A model generated the notes under the pieces. That model was not told the origin of the DNA and did no database searches. It was given only the letters and a program-made list of their open reading frames with translations. A stretch of DNA of 64,000 nucleotides from CAZNXJ01 sp964577115 (GTDB lineage: Bacteria; Planctomycetota; Planctomycetia; Pirellulales; Pirellulaceae). The position numbers and the translations under genes are program-made. The stretch lies in the NCBI GenBank assembly GCA_964577115.1, contig CAZNXJ010000017.1, positions 1 through 64,000 on the forward strand, written 5' to 3'. Below are positions 12,015 through 19,849 of the stretch, piece by piece (position 1 is the first letter of the stretch; each line of letters starts with the position of its first letter).

Positions 12015-13394
12015 TTAGCGGTAGCGGATCCACGGAGCTCCGCTGAGCTGCGCGGGAGGCTGGCCTCGATCGAGCTTCACGACGCGATGCGCGACGACGT
12101 GCGCGCGGTCGAACACGCGGAAGCTGTTCTGGCCTATGATGCCGACCGGCTGATTGCGGTACCGGTTGATGTTCAGGCCGGGCGCTGGAGTGACAAACGC
12201 GATCGGATGCCCCTCATCGTCCATCAAGACGAAGGGGGGCGCGTTGCGTTTGGGCGACGATACCGGCATCAACCAGCCCTCGGCCAAATACGGGCTCGCA
12301 TCGCCGTTGCTGGCTTCTTTCTCGGAATCCCCCGCGCCCCGCGCCGCGTTGGCGGTGGGTTCGGCACTGCCCTCCGGAGCGAAACTTGCTAGCTCGACCG
12401 CGGCCTCCCGCCGAACGGCGAGCGCTCGAAATTGCTCAATCGATTCCAGCAGCAGCGCTGCCTGGCCTCGCTCGTAGGTCGTCTTGCCTTGCCGCACCAG
12501 CGCGATCGTGCGCTGTTCCAGTCGTTCGAGCTGCTCGACAGTCGGGCCCGTGGCGGCGATGCGGGAGAGGGCAAGCTGCAAGCGCGTGAGCGCGTCCTCA
12601 AAGGTCGCATCCGCCGGAATATCGAGGATCGCTGTGAAGTCCTTGTCTGCGGCAAGCTCTGCGGCCGAGCGTGACGGACGTCGAGCCGGCGCGTCGGCGC
12701 GCGCGGCGGTGGTGGTGCTTCGCGGCCGCGCCGAGCTGCGGCTGTTGCGGTCCAGCCATCCCGAGTCCGCGGATGAATCGCCCTTCGCCGAGCCACTCGC
12801 GTTGCCTGCGGCCGCTCGACGTTCCTCTGAAGCGTCACGCGTAGGCTCCAGTTTGGGTGGCGGCACGCGCGTCAGTTCATCGACGCGCACCCATCGCCGC
12901 TCGCCCGCCGGCGGCTTGACTTTCACCCATGTCGATGTGGTTCCGTCCGCCGAGGCGACTTCCTTGGTGCCCAAGACTTCCAGCTGCTCGCCGCGGCGCA
13001 GACGGACCTGGTAATCGTGCTGAGCGACCTCCTCGACGTTCGAACCAACCCAGCAATAAACGTCCTCGGCGATCACCTCCGCGCGCCGGCCTCCAGCCAG
13101 CATTTTTAGCTGGTCGCCGGGAACCCACGAGAAACTGTCGTCGGGCGCTCGGATCGCCACCCAGGAATCCTTGATGTCGAGAATTTCGACACGCTCGCCC
13201 TTGGTCAGTGGGTCCGTGGGATAGTGATTTTGGCCTGGACCGCTCCGTGCGAGCGCGACTTTGACGGCGACGTACGCTTCACCCGTCGCGGGAGCCTCGC
13301 CCCGCGCAGGCGGGGCCGACGCAATTCCGGACTCGTCTGCCAAACATGGGCAGGTCAACAGTCCGATGCAGGCCACGAGCAATAACAGCCGCAT
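12015..13394 (-). CDS. Secreted protein with two bacterial SH3-like domains
   Basis: 459 residues. A signal peptide (MRLLLLVACIGLLTCPCLA) is followed by a first SH3b-like domain (about 40-95: YVAVKVALARSGPGQNHYP, SWVAIRAPDDSFSWVPGDQL) and a second (about 100-165: VIAEDVYCWVGSNVEEV, TSTWVKVKPPAGERRWVRVDEL). SH3b domains usually bind cell-wall or extracellular ligands. A Ser/Arg/Ala-rich linker (about 175-245) leads to a predicted helical region (about 250-350) and a C-terminal region ending in APWIRYR that contains beta-strand-like segments. The exact role is unknown; an envelope or cell-surface function is inferred. It is downstream of the HEAT-like gene on the same strand, separated by about 210 bases that contain a G-rich element. 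Confidence 0.82.
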   Translation of the reverse strand: MRLLLLVACIGLLTCPCLADESGIASAPPARGEAPATGEAYVAVKVALARSGPGQNHYPTDPLTKGERVEILDIKDSWVAIRAPDDSFSWVPGDQLKMLAGGRRAEVIAEDVYCWVGSNVEEVAQHDYQVRLRRGEQLEVLGTKEVASADGTTSTWVKVKPPAGERRWVRVDELTRVPPPKLEPTRDASEERRAAAGNASGSAKGDSSADSGWLDRNSRSSARPRSTTTAARADAPARRPSRSAAELAADKDFTAILDIPADATFEDALTRLQLALSRIAATGPTVEQLERLEQRTIALVRQGKTTYERGQAALLLESIEQFRALAVRREAAVELASFAPEGSAEPTANAARGAGDSEKEASNGDASPYLAEGWLMPVSSPKRNAPPFVLMDDEGHPIAFVTPAPGLNINRYRNQPVGIIGQNSFRVFDRAHVVAHRVVKLDRGQPPAQLSGAPWIRYR

Positions 13395-13466
13395 GGCGTC
13401 GTTCCGATCGGGCAGGAGGAAAACAGAATCGCCGGATACACGCGCGGCGGCTTATAACGAATTGAG

Positions 13467-13486
13467 GCCGACCGCTCAAGGTCGGC
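13467..13486. terminator. Short perfect hairpin
   Basis: GCCGACC (13467-13473), loop GCTCAA, GGTCGGC (13480-13486). It lies about 120 bases past the end of the reverse-strand HEAT-like gene and 70 bases upstream of the SH3-domain gene. No T-run follows in either direction, so a role as terminator or leader hairpin is open. Confidence 0.3.
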
Positions 13487-13497
13487 TGGGAAACGCT

Positions 13498-13581
13498 GGG
13501 GGGGCGAGGACCGGGGTTCAGGGAGCAGATTTCAGGGTTCAGGTAGACGGTTTTCGAGGGGCCGACGATTCTCCTGAACCC
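13498..13581. repeat. G-rich TTCAGGG-type intergenic element with inverted end
   Basis: G-runs at 13498-13504, 13513-13516, 13521-13523 and 13535-13537 are joined by TTCA-containing spacers (GGGGTTCAGGG, TTTCAGGGTTCAGG). The inverse CCTGAACCC is at 13573-13581 and pairs perfectly with GGGTTCAGG at 13535-13543. A related arrangement occurs at 34979-35152. Four G-runs within about 40 bases could also form a G-quadruplex on the + strand. Confidence 0.5.
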
Positions 13582-13603
13582 TTAAATCGGAACCCCTTGG
13601 GCG

Positions 13604-14791
13604 TCATTCGGACCAGGACTGTTCGATGCGGCGCAGAATGATCGGGTCGTTCTCGGTCGCTTCCATTTCGCGCAGCCGGCGTCGTAGCTCAGGGTCGTTT
13701 GTCGTCGCGATCCGGGAAACGGCTGCGCGGCGCACGCGAACGTCCTCGTCGCGGCTCAGCCGCAAGAGCCATGGGCGGAGCTGAGTGATCGGGAGCTGCG
13801 GGAGACGCTGGATCATTGCGAGCCGCACGTCGGCCGAGGGGTCAAGAAGATGTTCGGCAAGCGTGATGGTCTGCCGGTCGTAGCCGCGCCGTTCGAGCTC
13901 GCTGGCCGCCTGAAGTACCGTCTCCGCGTCGGGACTGGACAGCATTTCCAGTAACGTTTGGTCGGGCTGATCGCCGATCAGCGTCGGGGCGTCGGAGCGG
14001 ACAAAGAGCGGCGGCTCCGGGGCCTCTAGTTCGGGCTCCGCCGAGCCATCGTCGCTCGACCCTCTCTCGTCATCGTCGTCTGCCGCAAGCTGGTCGGCGC
14101 GGAGCGGCTGAACGGGCGCGGATTGCGCCACCGAATGCGGTTCGTCGAGTGGCTCGATGACGTCCGTCCAAGCCATGACCTCGGGCGACTCCGAGCGTTT
14201 CGCGAGCATCGATTCGTGCTCGTGCTGATGAATGTATGCGAGCACTTCTTCGCACTGCTGAATCAGCTCAACTTCGTCCACGACGCGATCGTCGAGTTGC
14301 TGCAGAAGGATTTGTTGGGCGAGCTGCTTAACCACCGGGTAGCTGGACGGATGCAGATCGACTGCTCGCAGACGCAAGCGCGCCATGACCCAGGCTGCCC
14401 GTCGCGACGCATCGGCCGCCGAAACTCCTTCGAGCGATGCGAACTCGCGTTGCAGTTGCCGACCGGCCGCGTCGACGACTTCCAGGCGGTGATCCGCCAG
14501 GGCGTCGACGAGCAACTCCCAGCCCGGTTTTCCGAGCCGCGGCAGATCGGCAACGCGCTGCACCGCCTGGCTCGTCGGCAGGAGCGACCACCGCATGCGC
14601 CAAGCGCGCGCCAACCAGTCGGCCGGGCGCAGACCGGGAATCCAAGGCAGGGAGCCGAGCAGGACGGCCAGCGTAAGGCCTACAAGGATCGCGCGGCGCG
14701 GCATGCGCCGGCGCGGCGGCGCTGGGCGCGCTGGAGCGTCGGGGGGCCGCCGCGACGACGACGCCGACCCGCGCGTTATCGTTCTTGGCAT
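13604..14791 (-). CDS. Membrane-anchored protein with HEAT-like repeats
   Basis: About 395 residues. A basic, proline-rich cytoplasmic N-terminus (PPDAPARPAPPRRRMPRR) precedes one transmembrane helix (AILVGLTLAVLLGSLPWIPG, about 34-53). Two helical-repeat regions follow: about 75-160 (ADLPRLGKPGWELLVDALAD) and about 290-395, where DPSADVRLAMIQRLPQL and DEDVRVRRAAVSRIATTND look like HEAT repeats. An acidic Asp/Glu linker (ADDDDERGSSDDG) separates them. HEAT-like repeats usually mediate protein-protein contacts; the partner is unknown. The ATG at 14791 was chosen because TGGAG lies about 8 bases upstream; longer readings would run into the divergent gene. Confidence 0.78.
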   Translation of the reverse strand: MPRTITRGSASSSRRPPDAPARPAPPRRRMPRRAILVGLTLAVLLGSLPWIPGLRPADWLARAWRMRWSLLPTSQAVQRVADLPRLGKPGWELLVDALADHRLEVVDAAGRQLQREFASLEGVSAADASRRAAWVMARLRLRAVDLHPSSYPVVKQLAQQILLQQLDDRVVDEVELIQQCEEVLAYIHQHEHESMLAKRSESPEVMAWTDVIEPLDEPHSVAQSAPVQPLRADQLAADDDDERGSSDDGSAEPELEAPEPPLFVRSDAPTLIGDQPDQTLLEMLSSPDAETVLQAASELERRGYDRQTITLAEHLLDPSADVRLAMIQRLPQLPITQLRPWLLRLSRDEDVRVRRAAVSRIATTNDPELRRRLREMEATENDPIILRRIEQSWSE

Positions 14792-15260
14792 CCGTGGGCT
14801 CCAGGATTTACGTGCGAAATGAATGGGGCGGCGAGTCTCGGAAATGCCGGCCGGCGCGGCAAGATCATTTCCAGGCATTCCCGTGGCAAATATGCTTCGC
14901 GGGAAATGGGAAAGGCAGGAGACGTGTCCCGGGAAGGAAAACTGCCATCGCAGAATGGAAGGACGCAAATCGGGAAGAGTGTTTGCGTTTTCCGAGCGCG
15001 CACGAAACGGACCAACGCAAGGCAAACGCTGAGGCGGTGCGGTCTGGATTGGCCGCTGGAGTGGGGGTAATGCGGAGGCAGAACGAGCGCCAGCAGTCTC
15101 CAGCTCGCGCGGCTTCTCCAGGTTGTTGGGGGGCGAGTTATACGGGGCGCGACTACGGCAAGATTTGTTCAGCGCCGCCCTGGAACTGGCCGAAAATTCC
15201 CTTGGACCGGCAGGTCCTGCCGAAATGGCAAAGGTATCCAAGGGATTTCCGGGGGGACTC
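14792..15260. other. Divergent intergenic region
   Basis: 469 bases between divergent genes. Apart from the nested inverted repeat at 15198-15245 I see no gene or obvious repeat. Open frames running through this region from both sides are upstream extensions of the real genes without ribosome binding sites. Confidence 0.45.
15198..15245 (+). promoter_or_regulatory. Nested inverted repeat in the 5' leader
   Basis: A perfect 9-bp stem (TCCCTTGGA 15198-15206 with TCCAAGGGA 15237-15245) encloses a perfect 7-bp inverted repeat with a single central base (CGGCAGG-T-CCTGCCG, 15208-15222). It ends about five bases before the GGGGGGA ribosome binding site of the gene starting at 15261. This arrangement could be an operator (two dyads) or an RNA leader structure; which one cannot be told from sequence alone. 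Confidence 0.5.
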
Positions 15261-16166
15261 ATGCGCGACCGGTCGTGCCTTCAAACCGACTGTCTTGTGA
15301 GCGCTACTTTGCACGAGCCCAACCCAATTCTCGACCGGCGGCTTTTGCTGCGCGGATCGATTCTCGGGGCGCTGGGACTTTTCCTGGGCCGTCTGCCCGC
15401 TTGGGGGGCGCTGCCCAGCCGAGCGTTGACGAGCCGCGAAGCACAGGAAGAAGCCATTCGGGACATCCCGATGGACAAGATGCGAGCGGACATGCGCGTG
15501 AAGCTGACGCAGATCGTGCGCGAACCGACGCTCTACCGCCGCTTGCCCGTCGAAGTCATTGATTGCGACCCGGAGATGTACCTGTTTCTGGTGCGGCATC
15601 CGGAAGTCGTGGTCAACATGTGGCAGCTCATGGGGATTACCAAGGTGCGTGTCCATCGAACGGGCGAATACGTGATGGACGCCACCGACGGGGCTGGTAC
15701 GCAGAGCACCATCGAGCTGCTGTACGGGACCCGCGAAAAGCATGTGCTCTACGCCAAGGGCCATTACGAAGGGCCGCTCATCCGCCGCCGTGTCAACGGT
15801 GAATGTGTGCTGCTCCTTCAAAGCGGCTACTCGCAGACCGACACCGGCCGCGTCCTTATCTCCAACCGGCTCGACGTATTCGTCGCGCTGGAGAATGTCG
15901 GCGCCGAATTCGTGGCGAAGACCCTGCACCCGCTCGTCGGCCGCACGGCCGATCACAATTTCTCCGAGTCGGCTCGTTTCATAGCGCAGGTTTCGCAGCA
16001 GGCCGAGGTGAACGAACCGGGCATGCAGCGGCTCGCGCAGCGACTGAACAACGTGGACGAAGCCGTGCGGACGCGCTTCGCCGAGCTGGCGTCGGATGTC
16101 AACGAGCGTGCGGTGCTGCGCCGCGTCGCCTACCGGTCGAGCGGCGACGAGCCCGCTCAGCGATAG
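15261..16166 (+). CDS. Conserved secreted protein of unknown function
   Basis: About 301 residues. An arginine pair in LDRRLLLRGSILGALGLFLG (about 25-44) resembles a Tat or Sec signal. The mature protein has a conserved-looking core (EVIDCDPEMYLFLVRHPEVV, MWQLMGITKVRVHRTGEYV, LLYGTREKHVLYAKGHYEGP). I recall similar planctomycete proteins with the DPEMYLFLVRHPEVV stretch, but no named domain. The last third (about 215-295) looks helical. The ATG at 15261 was chosen because GGGGGGA lies about 5 bases upstream and the signal peptide then sits near the N-terminus; an ATG at 15123 would put 46 residues before it. A structured leader lies just upstream. Confidence 0.8.
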   Translation: MRDRSCLQTDCLVSATLHEPNPILDRRLLLRGSILGALGLFLGRLPAWGALPSRALTSREAQEEAIRDIPMDKMRADMRVKLTQIVREPTLYRRLPVEVIDCDPEMYLFLVRHPEVVVNMWQLMGITKVRVHRTGEYVMDATDGAGTQSTIELLYGTREKHVLYAKGHYEGPLIRRRVNGECVLLLQSGYSQTDTGRVLISNRLDVFVALENVGAEFVAKTLHPLVGRTADHNFSESARFIAQVSQQAEVNEPGMQRLAQRLNNVDEAVRTRFAELASDVNERAVLRRVAYRSSGDEPAQR

Positions 16167-16188
16167 TCATTCGAACGATCGCCGCGTG

Positions 16189-16230
16189 GCGGCACGCCGT
16201 CATTCCTCGATCGAGGACGGGGCGTGCCGC
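16189..16230. terminator. Candidate bidirectional terminator between convergent genes
   Basis: GCGGCACGCC (16189-16198) and GGCGTGCCGC (16221-16230) form a perfect 10-bp stem. The loop itself contains the palindrome CCTCGATCGAGG. The element spans the end of the reverse-strand ligase gene and the gap after the rightward gene. There is no T-run. Confidence 0.4.
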
Positions 16231-17825
16231 GCGGCTAGCTCGAGTGCTCGCTGCTTGAGCGTTTTCAGGTCGAGTTTACCTGACCCAAGGACCGGTATCT
16301 CGTCGACTTTCCAGAATGAATCGTTCGCCGGGACGTAGAGCGGCGGCAGGCCTGCGTCCAGCAGCCGTCTGCGGAGCTCGTCCGGATTGAGGTCGTCGAC
16401 GACGTGCAGCACCACCAGCCGTTCGCCCTTCTTGGCATCGGGTACGGCGGTTACGACAGCCTTCAGCTCCTCGTCGGCGCCGAGCAGCCGATTGATTTCC
16501 TCTTCGATGCGAATGTGCGGCACCATTTCGCCGCCGATTTTCGAGAAGCGGCTTTCGCGGCCGGTAATAAAGATGAACCCGTCTTCGTCGATGCGTGCGA
16601 GGTCACCGGTCATGTACCAGCCGTCGCGCAGGACCTGGGCCGTTAAGTCGTCGCGGTGCAGATAGCCGAGCATCACGTTGGGGCCGCTGATCCACAGCAT
16701 GCCTTCTTGATTGGGGCCCAGCGTCTCGCCGGTATCGACGTGCGTGATCTTTGCGGAAACGCCTGGCACGGGGCGGCCCACACTGCCTTCGCGTGATTCG
16801 ATCTTCGATTTGCCGGCCGAGCGACTGGCGGGGATGTTGACCGAGACCAGCGGCGAGAGCTCGGTGGTCCCATAGCCTTCGACGGGCCGGACGCCGAATC
16901 GCTGTTCGAATGCGTCGCTGAGATCCTTCGGCAGCTTTTCGGCCCCTGCGACGACCACGTCGAGCGTCGCAAAGTCTTCCTTGTCGCAGCGGCGGACATA
17001 GTTGCGGAGGAACGTGGGCGTGGCGAGCAGAATCGTGCCGCGGTGCTCGGCGCAGAGCTTGCCGATTTGCTTCGCGTCCAGAGGACTAAAGTGGTACACG
17101 CCCTTGATGTTGACGTGCAGCACGGTCCACATCGAGATCGTATAGCCGAACGAATGAAAGAACGGCAAGATACCGATCAGGACATCGTCGTCGTGGAGGC
17201 GCACCACCTCATCGACGGCCTGTGCATTGGACGCCACGTTCGCGTGCGTCAGCACGACGCCCTTCGGCGTGCCGGTGGATCCCGAGGTAAAAATGACGGT
17301 CAGCGGTTCCTGCGCCTTGATGTCCCTCAGCCCGAGCGAACGTTCAATCGCGGCGGCCGGCATCGCGTAGGCGGTTGCAGCGCAAATCAATTTGTCCGAC
17401 GTGGTCACCCAGTCGCGCGCATCTTCGAGATAAACGACTTCGGCGTTCAACGAGAAATTCATCCGTTCCATGAATTTCCGGCTCGTGAGCACTCGTCGAA
17501 TGCCCGCCAACTCGATGCACTCGTTGATGACATCGGAGGAGGCCGTGTAGTTCAGATTACATGCAATGCGCCGATCGAGCGCCAGCGCGGCATTGACGAC
17601 GACCGCCGCAGCCGACGGCGGAAGCAGTACGCCGACGTGCTGCTCGTTCGGATCGAGCACGCGGCGACGGAGCAAACGCCGCATGATCAGCGTGCGCATG
17701 AGCAGTTGGCCGCCCGTAAGGTCGGCGCCGGTCGAATCGGCTACCTTCGAGCGGCGAAGACGCCGCTTGCATTGGCGAATAAAGCTGCGGGGAAGAACGG
17801 CCACTTGCTCACGACGCTCTTGCAC
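16200..17825 (-). CDS. AMP-forming acyl ligase, Aas C-terminal-domain type
   Basis: 541 residues of the ANL adenylate-forming superfamily. These enzymes activate a carboxylate (probably a fatty acid) with ATP for transfer to ACP, CoA or a lysophospholipid. The phosphate loop TSGSTGTPKG is at about 180-189, followed by FFHSFGYTISMW, VEGYGTTELSP, YMTGDLARIDEDGFIFITGR and a C-terminal GSGKLDLKTLKQ with the catalytic Lys. The sequence resembles the ligase half of the two-domain Aas protein (2-acylglycerophosphoethanolamine acyltransferase/acyl-ACP synthetase), but the PlsC-like acyltransferase half is absent here and in its neighbours. The GTG start has GGGAG about 8 bases upstream, and a stop codon lies in frame just beyond, so the protein is not N-terminally truncated by the call. 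Confidence 0.88.
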   Translation of the reverse strand: MQERREQVAVLPRSFIRQCKRRLRRSKVADSTGADLTGGQLLMRTLIMRRLLRRRVLDPNEQHVGVLLPPSAAAVVVNAALALDRRIACNLNYTASSDVINECIELAGIRRVLTSRKFMERMNFSLNAEVVYLEDARDWVTTSDKLICAATAYAMPAAAIERSLGLRDIKAQEPLTVIFTSGSTGTPKGVVLTHANVASNAQAVDEVVRLHDDDVLIGILPFFHSFGYTISMWTVLHVNIKGVYHFSPLDAKQIGKLCAEHRGTILLATPTFLRNYVRRCDKEDFATLDVVVAGAEKLPKDLSDAFEQRFGVRPVEGYGTTELSPLVSVNIPASRSAGKSKIESREGSVGRPVPGVSAKITHVDTGETLGPNQEGMLWISGPNVMLGYLHRDDLTAQVLRDGWYMTGDLARIDEDGFIFITGRESRFSKIGGEMVPHIRIEEEINRLLGADEELKAVVTAVPDAKKGERLVVLHVVDDLNPDELRRRLLDAGLPPLYVPANDSFWKVDEIPVLGSGKLDLKTLKQRALELAARHAPSSIEE

Positions 17826-18369
17826 GGCACTGGCTCCCAGGTGTTGAACGGCTTGGTTGGATGACGCGAAGGTTCTGGGGCCGCACGAGCGGCCTTAGCG
17901 ATGGGGGCCACAGCGGGTACGAAGGCCGGCGCGCGGTATCTTTCCGCAGCGTTCTCGCTGGAACCGAAAGATACGGCCCTCGTTCCCTTCCTAGTACACC
18001 GGAGTGACGAGGAGATCGGTGCCCTCGACGATCGTCCGCACGCCTCGCCGCGGACGGCGGTGGCCGCGGCGCGAGTTCATGCACTCCGGGAAGATACACG
18101 TCCATGCGCGATTCGTCAGCGCCGCGATATTGCGCGGCATACTAATTTTAGGAGTCTCTCGCGAAAAAGGACCCTTCGGAAGAATCGCGCTTTCGCGCGC
18201 ATTGAGTTCGAGCCGTGCAAGCGGTTGTCTCTTTGCAGCAGTCAAGCCGCCCTGCACCGCAACTCGATAGAACGACTAAGAATCAACCGGCAAACCCCGA
18301 TGCGAAACGCCGTCACAAATGACGCTGGCGGCCCCGCGTGGCTGCGGCCGCTGCGAGTGAGGAAGGGCC
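17826..18369. other. Divergent intergenic region
   Basis: 544 bases between the divergent ligase and small-membrane-protein genes. A GC-rich imperfect hairpin (CTCGCCGCGG near 18045 with CCGCGGCGCGAG) is visible. I see no credible gene. Open frames here are Arg/Pro/Ser-rich and lack ribosome binding sites. Confidence 0.4.
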
Positions 18370-18669
18370 ATGGAATTCAATCGCAATCAGTATCTGATGG
18401 CCGGCTTGGTAATCTTCGTGCTCGGCCTCCAATTCCGCGCCATCGAAGCGTTCACGCTGAACCGCGAGTGTTCGCAGTTCCTCGCGAAGCGGTTCCCCGA
18501 AAGTAAGCCGACCTTGTTCAACAACACGACGCTGGCGAGCTGGACGGCGGCGGCTAGTCCCGCTCCGCTCCGCACCGTGCGCCCGCCCCGGTGGCTGGGC
18601 TATGCGCTGATGAGCGTGGGAGGCGTGCTGATTCTCCATAGCCTCGCCATGAAGAAACCCGGAGGCTAA
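18370..18669 (+). CDS. Small membrane protein with two transmembrane segments
   Basis: 99 residues, function not recognised. Hydrophobic segments at about 9-28 (LMAGLVIFVLGLQFRAIEAF) and about 76-93 (YALMSVGGVLILHSLAM) flank a polar loop of about 45 residues with one Cys, presumably periplasmic. The ATG is preceded by GGAAGGG about 5 bases upstream. It is followed after 6 bases by another envelope protein gene, so the two almost certainly form an operon. The C-terminal tail is short and basic (KKPGG). Confidence 0.78.
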   Translation: MEFNRNQYLMAGLVIFVLGLQFRAIEAFTLNRECSQFLAKRFPESKPTLFNNTTLASWTAAASPAPLRTVRPPRWLGYALMSVGGVLILHSLAMKKPGG

Positions 18670-18675
18670 TCGCCC

Positions 18676-19134
18676 ATGCACCCGCCGCATTTACCGCTGG
18701 TGGATCGCGGAGTCCCGTCTCGGCGCGAGCGGCTCCGGCCCTGGATGCGCGGGTTCACCGCGGCCATGCTGCTGGTACTGCTGGCCGCGCTCGCCGAGCG
18801 GGCGCCGGCGGACGTGGAATCCGATCAAACGCCCTCGTCAGCCGCCGCGAAGGCGGACGCAGCGCGCAGCACTCTGCGCCGCGAAGGCGACCGGTACGAG
18901 GGGCTAGGACGTTTCGAAACGACCGGCGATCGCATCACGTTCTATGCGGCCGATACGGGCGAGTCGTTCCGAGTCGTAGAAAATCTGGCCCTCGAGCGCG
19001 TTGCGCGTGTGCTGGAGGAAACCGCAGGGCTCGTCGCGGACCGCCAGTGGCAGATTACCGCGGAAGTGCTCGAGTTCCGGGGAGCCAACTACTTGCTGTT
19101 GCAATATGTCGTGCTCAAGGCCCGCTCGCCGTAA
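18676..19134 (+). CDS. Signal-peptide protein of unknown function
   Basis: 152 residues, second gene of a two-gene operon (6 bases after the previous stop). A basic N-terminus (PSRRERLRPWMRG) precedes a hydrophobic segment FTAAMLLVLLAALAERAPA (about 27-45), a signal peptide or membrane anchor. The mature part has a linker of Ala/Ser/Asp and a compact C-terminal domain (about 70-150) with GDRITFYAADTGESFRVVEN and WQITAEVLEFRGANYLLLQY, which look like a small beta-sandwich. I recall planctomycete proteins sharing the FRGANYLLL-type ending but cannot name the family. The start could also be the ATG at about 18745 (MRGFTAAML). Confidence 0.75.
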   Translation: MHPPHLPLVDRGVPSRRERLRPWMRGFTAAMLLVLLAALAERAPADVESDQTPSSAAAKADAARSTLRREGDRYEGLGRFETTGDRITFYAADTGESFRVVENLALERVARVLEETAGLVADRQWQITAEVLEFRGANYLLLQYVVLKARSP

Positions 19135-19264
19135 GGCCCGTCGCTACGGCAGGATGGCGGCGGCCGGGAGCCTCGTGCGGCAGCCACTTCGCCAGCGAGC
19201 CGACTTCGCGCGGTGGGCAGGACGCGGAGGGAGACGTTTTCCCTCGCAACGGCGCGCAACTGCG

Positions 19265-19292
19265 TTGACACTCCTCCCTCACAAAATATGAT
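19265..19292 (+). promoter_or_regulatory. Strong sigma70-type promoter candidate
   Basis: A perfect TTGACA (19265-19270) and TATGAT (19287-19292, one mismatch to TATAAT) are separated by 16 bases. This is the best promoter match noticed in the window. It reads toward the anti-sigma kinase gene, with a leader of over 500 bases. Confidence 0.6.
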
Positions 19293-19422
19293 GACGCTGT
19301 CCATCGCGTTTACGGCAAAACGCGAGCCCTAGGAAACCCCCTTTGCTGAACGAGCGCGGGAGGCGCGGATCGACGGACTCAAATAGGAGAGGTTGGTTTA
19401 GCGAGCAACGTTGAGTGTCGAA

Positions 19423-19438
19423 TGACAGGTTCCTGTCA
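19423..19438. promoter_or_regulatory. 16-bp palindrome, possible operator
   Basis: TGACAGG-TT-CCTGTCA is a perfect dyad with 7-bp arms and a 2-base centre, located about 130 bases after the promoter candidate. Such compact symmetry suggests binding of a dimeric regulator, but no regulator gene is adjacent. Confidence 0.4.
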
Positions 19439-19849
19439 GCTCCGCCCGCGCGGGTCGTCGGTGGGCCGCACGACAAGCGTGGAACGCTTGTGCCGCTTGG
19501 TCGAGGAAGACGCCGGCCCGAAATGGCTTTTGGTGATCTGGCACGCGGCTAGCGTCGGATGCGGAGGGCTCGCTCGAGCCGCTTTGGCAGTTTCCCGCCT
19601 CGGCGCACTTTCCGGCGGTATCTCGGCATTTCGGGAAGTGCGTTGCCGGTGCGATCGCCGACAAAGACTTTTGGCGGATGTTCTCAAGCTGCCATTTGCT
19701 CGGAAGACCAACCTACGTATCATTTTATGTCAGCTTCCACGCCGTTAGACTGGGACGAAGGGGGAGGCTGGCGCCCGGGTCAGCAAGGCAGGGCGGAGGG
19801 ACCGGTGCGAAACGTGACTGAGGCCCAGAGTTTGAGGGATACACCGGCA

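Larger units (their letters stand above)
19135..19849 (+). other. Long leader region upstream of the anti-sigma kinase gene
   Basis: 715 bases without a convincing gene, holding a strong promoter-like sequence (19265-19292) and a 16-bp dyad (19423-19438). An open frame at 19422-19748 (108 residues) has no family resemblance that I can defend, although its LVEEDAGPKWLLVIW stretch faintly recalls the start of STAS-domain antagonists. It could be leader RNA, a decayed gene or an unrecognised small gene. Confidence 0.4.

Noticed and set aside
14123..15070. 315-residue forward open frame opposite the HEAT-like gene
   Set aside because: It is antisense to a protein with a transmembrane helix and HEAT-like repeats; composition is typical of a shadow frame.
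19422..19748. 108-residue open frame ahead of the anti-sigma kinase
   Set aside because: A faint resemblance to STAS antagonists covers only about 15 residues and the rest does not fit, so it was not called as a gene.
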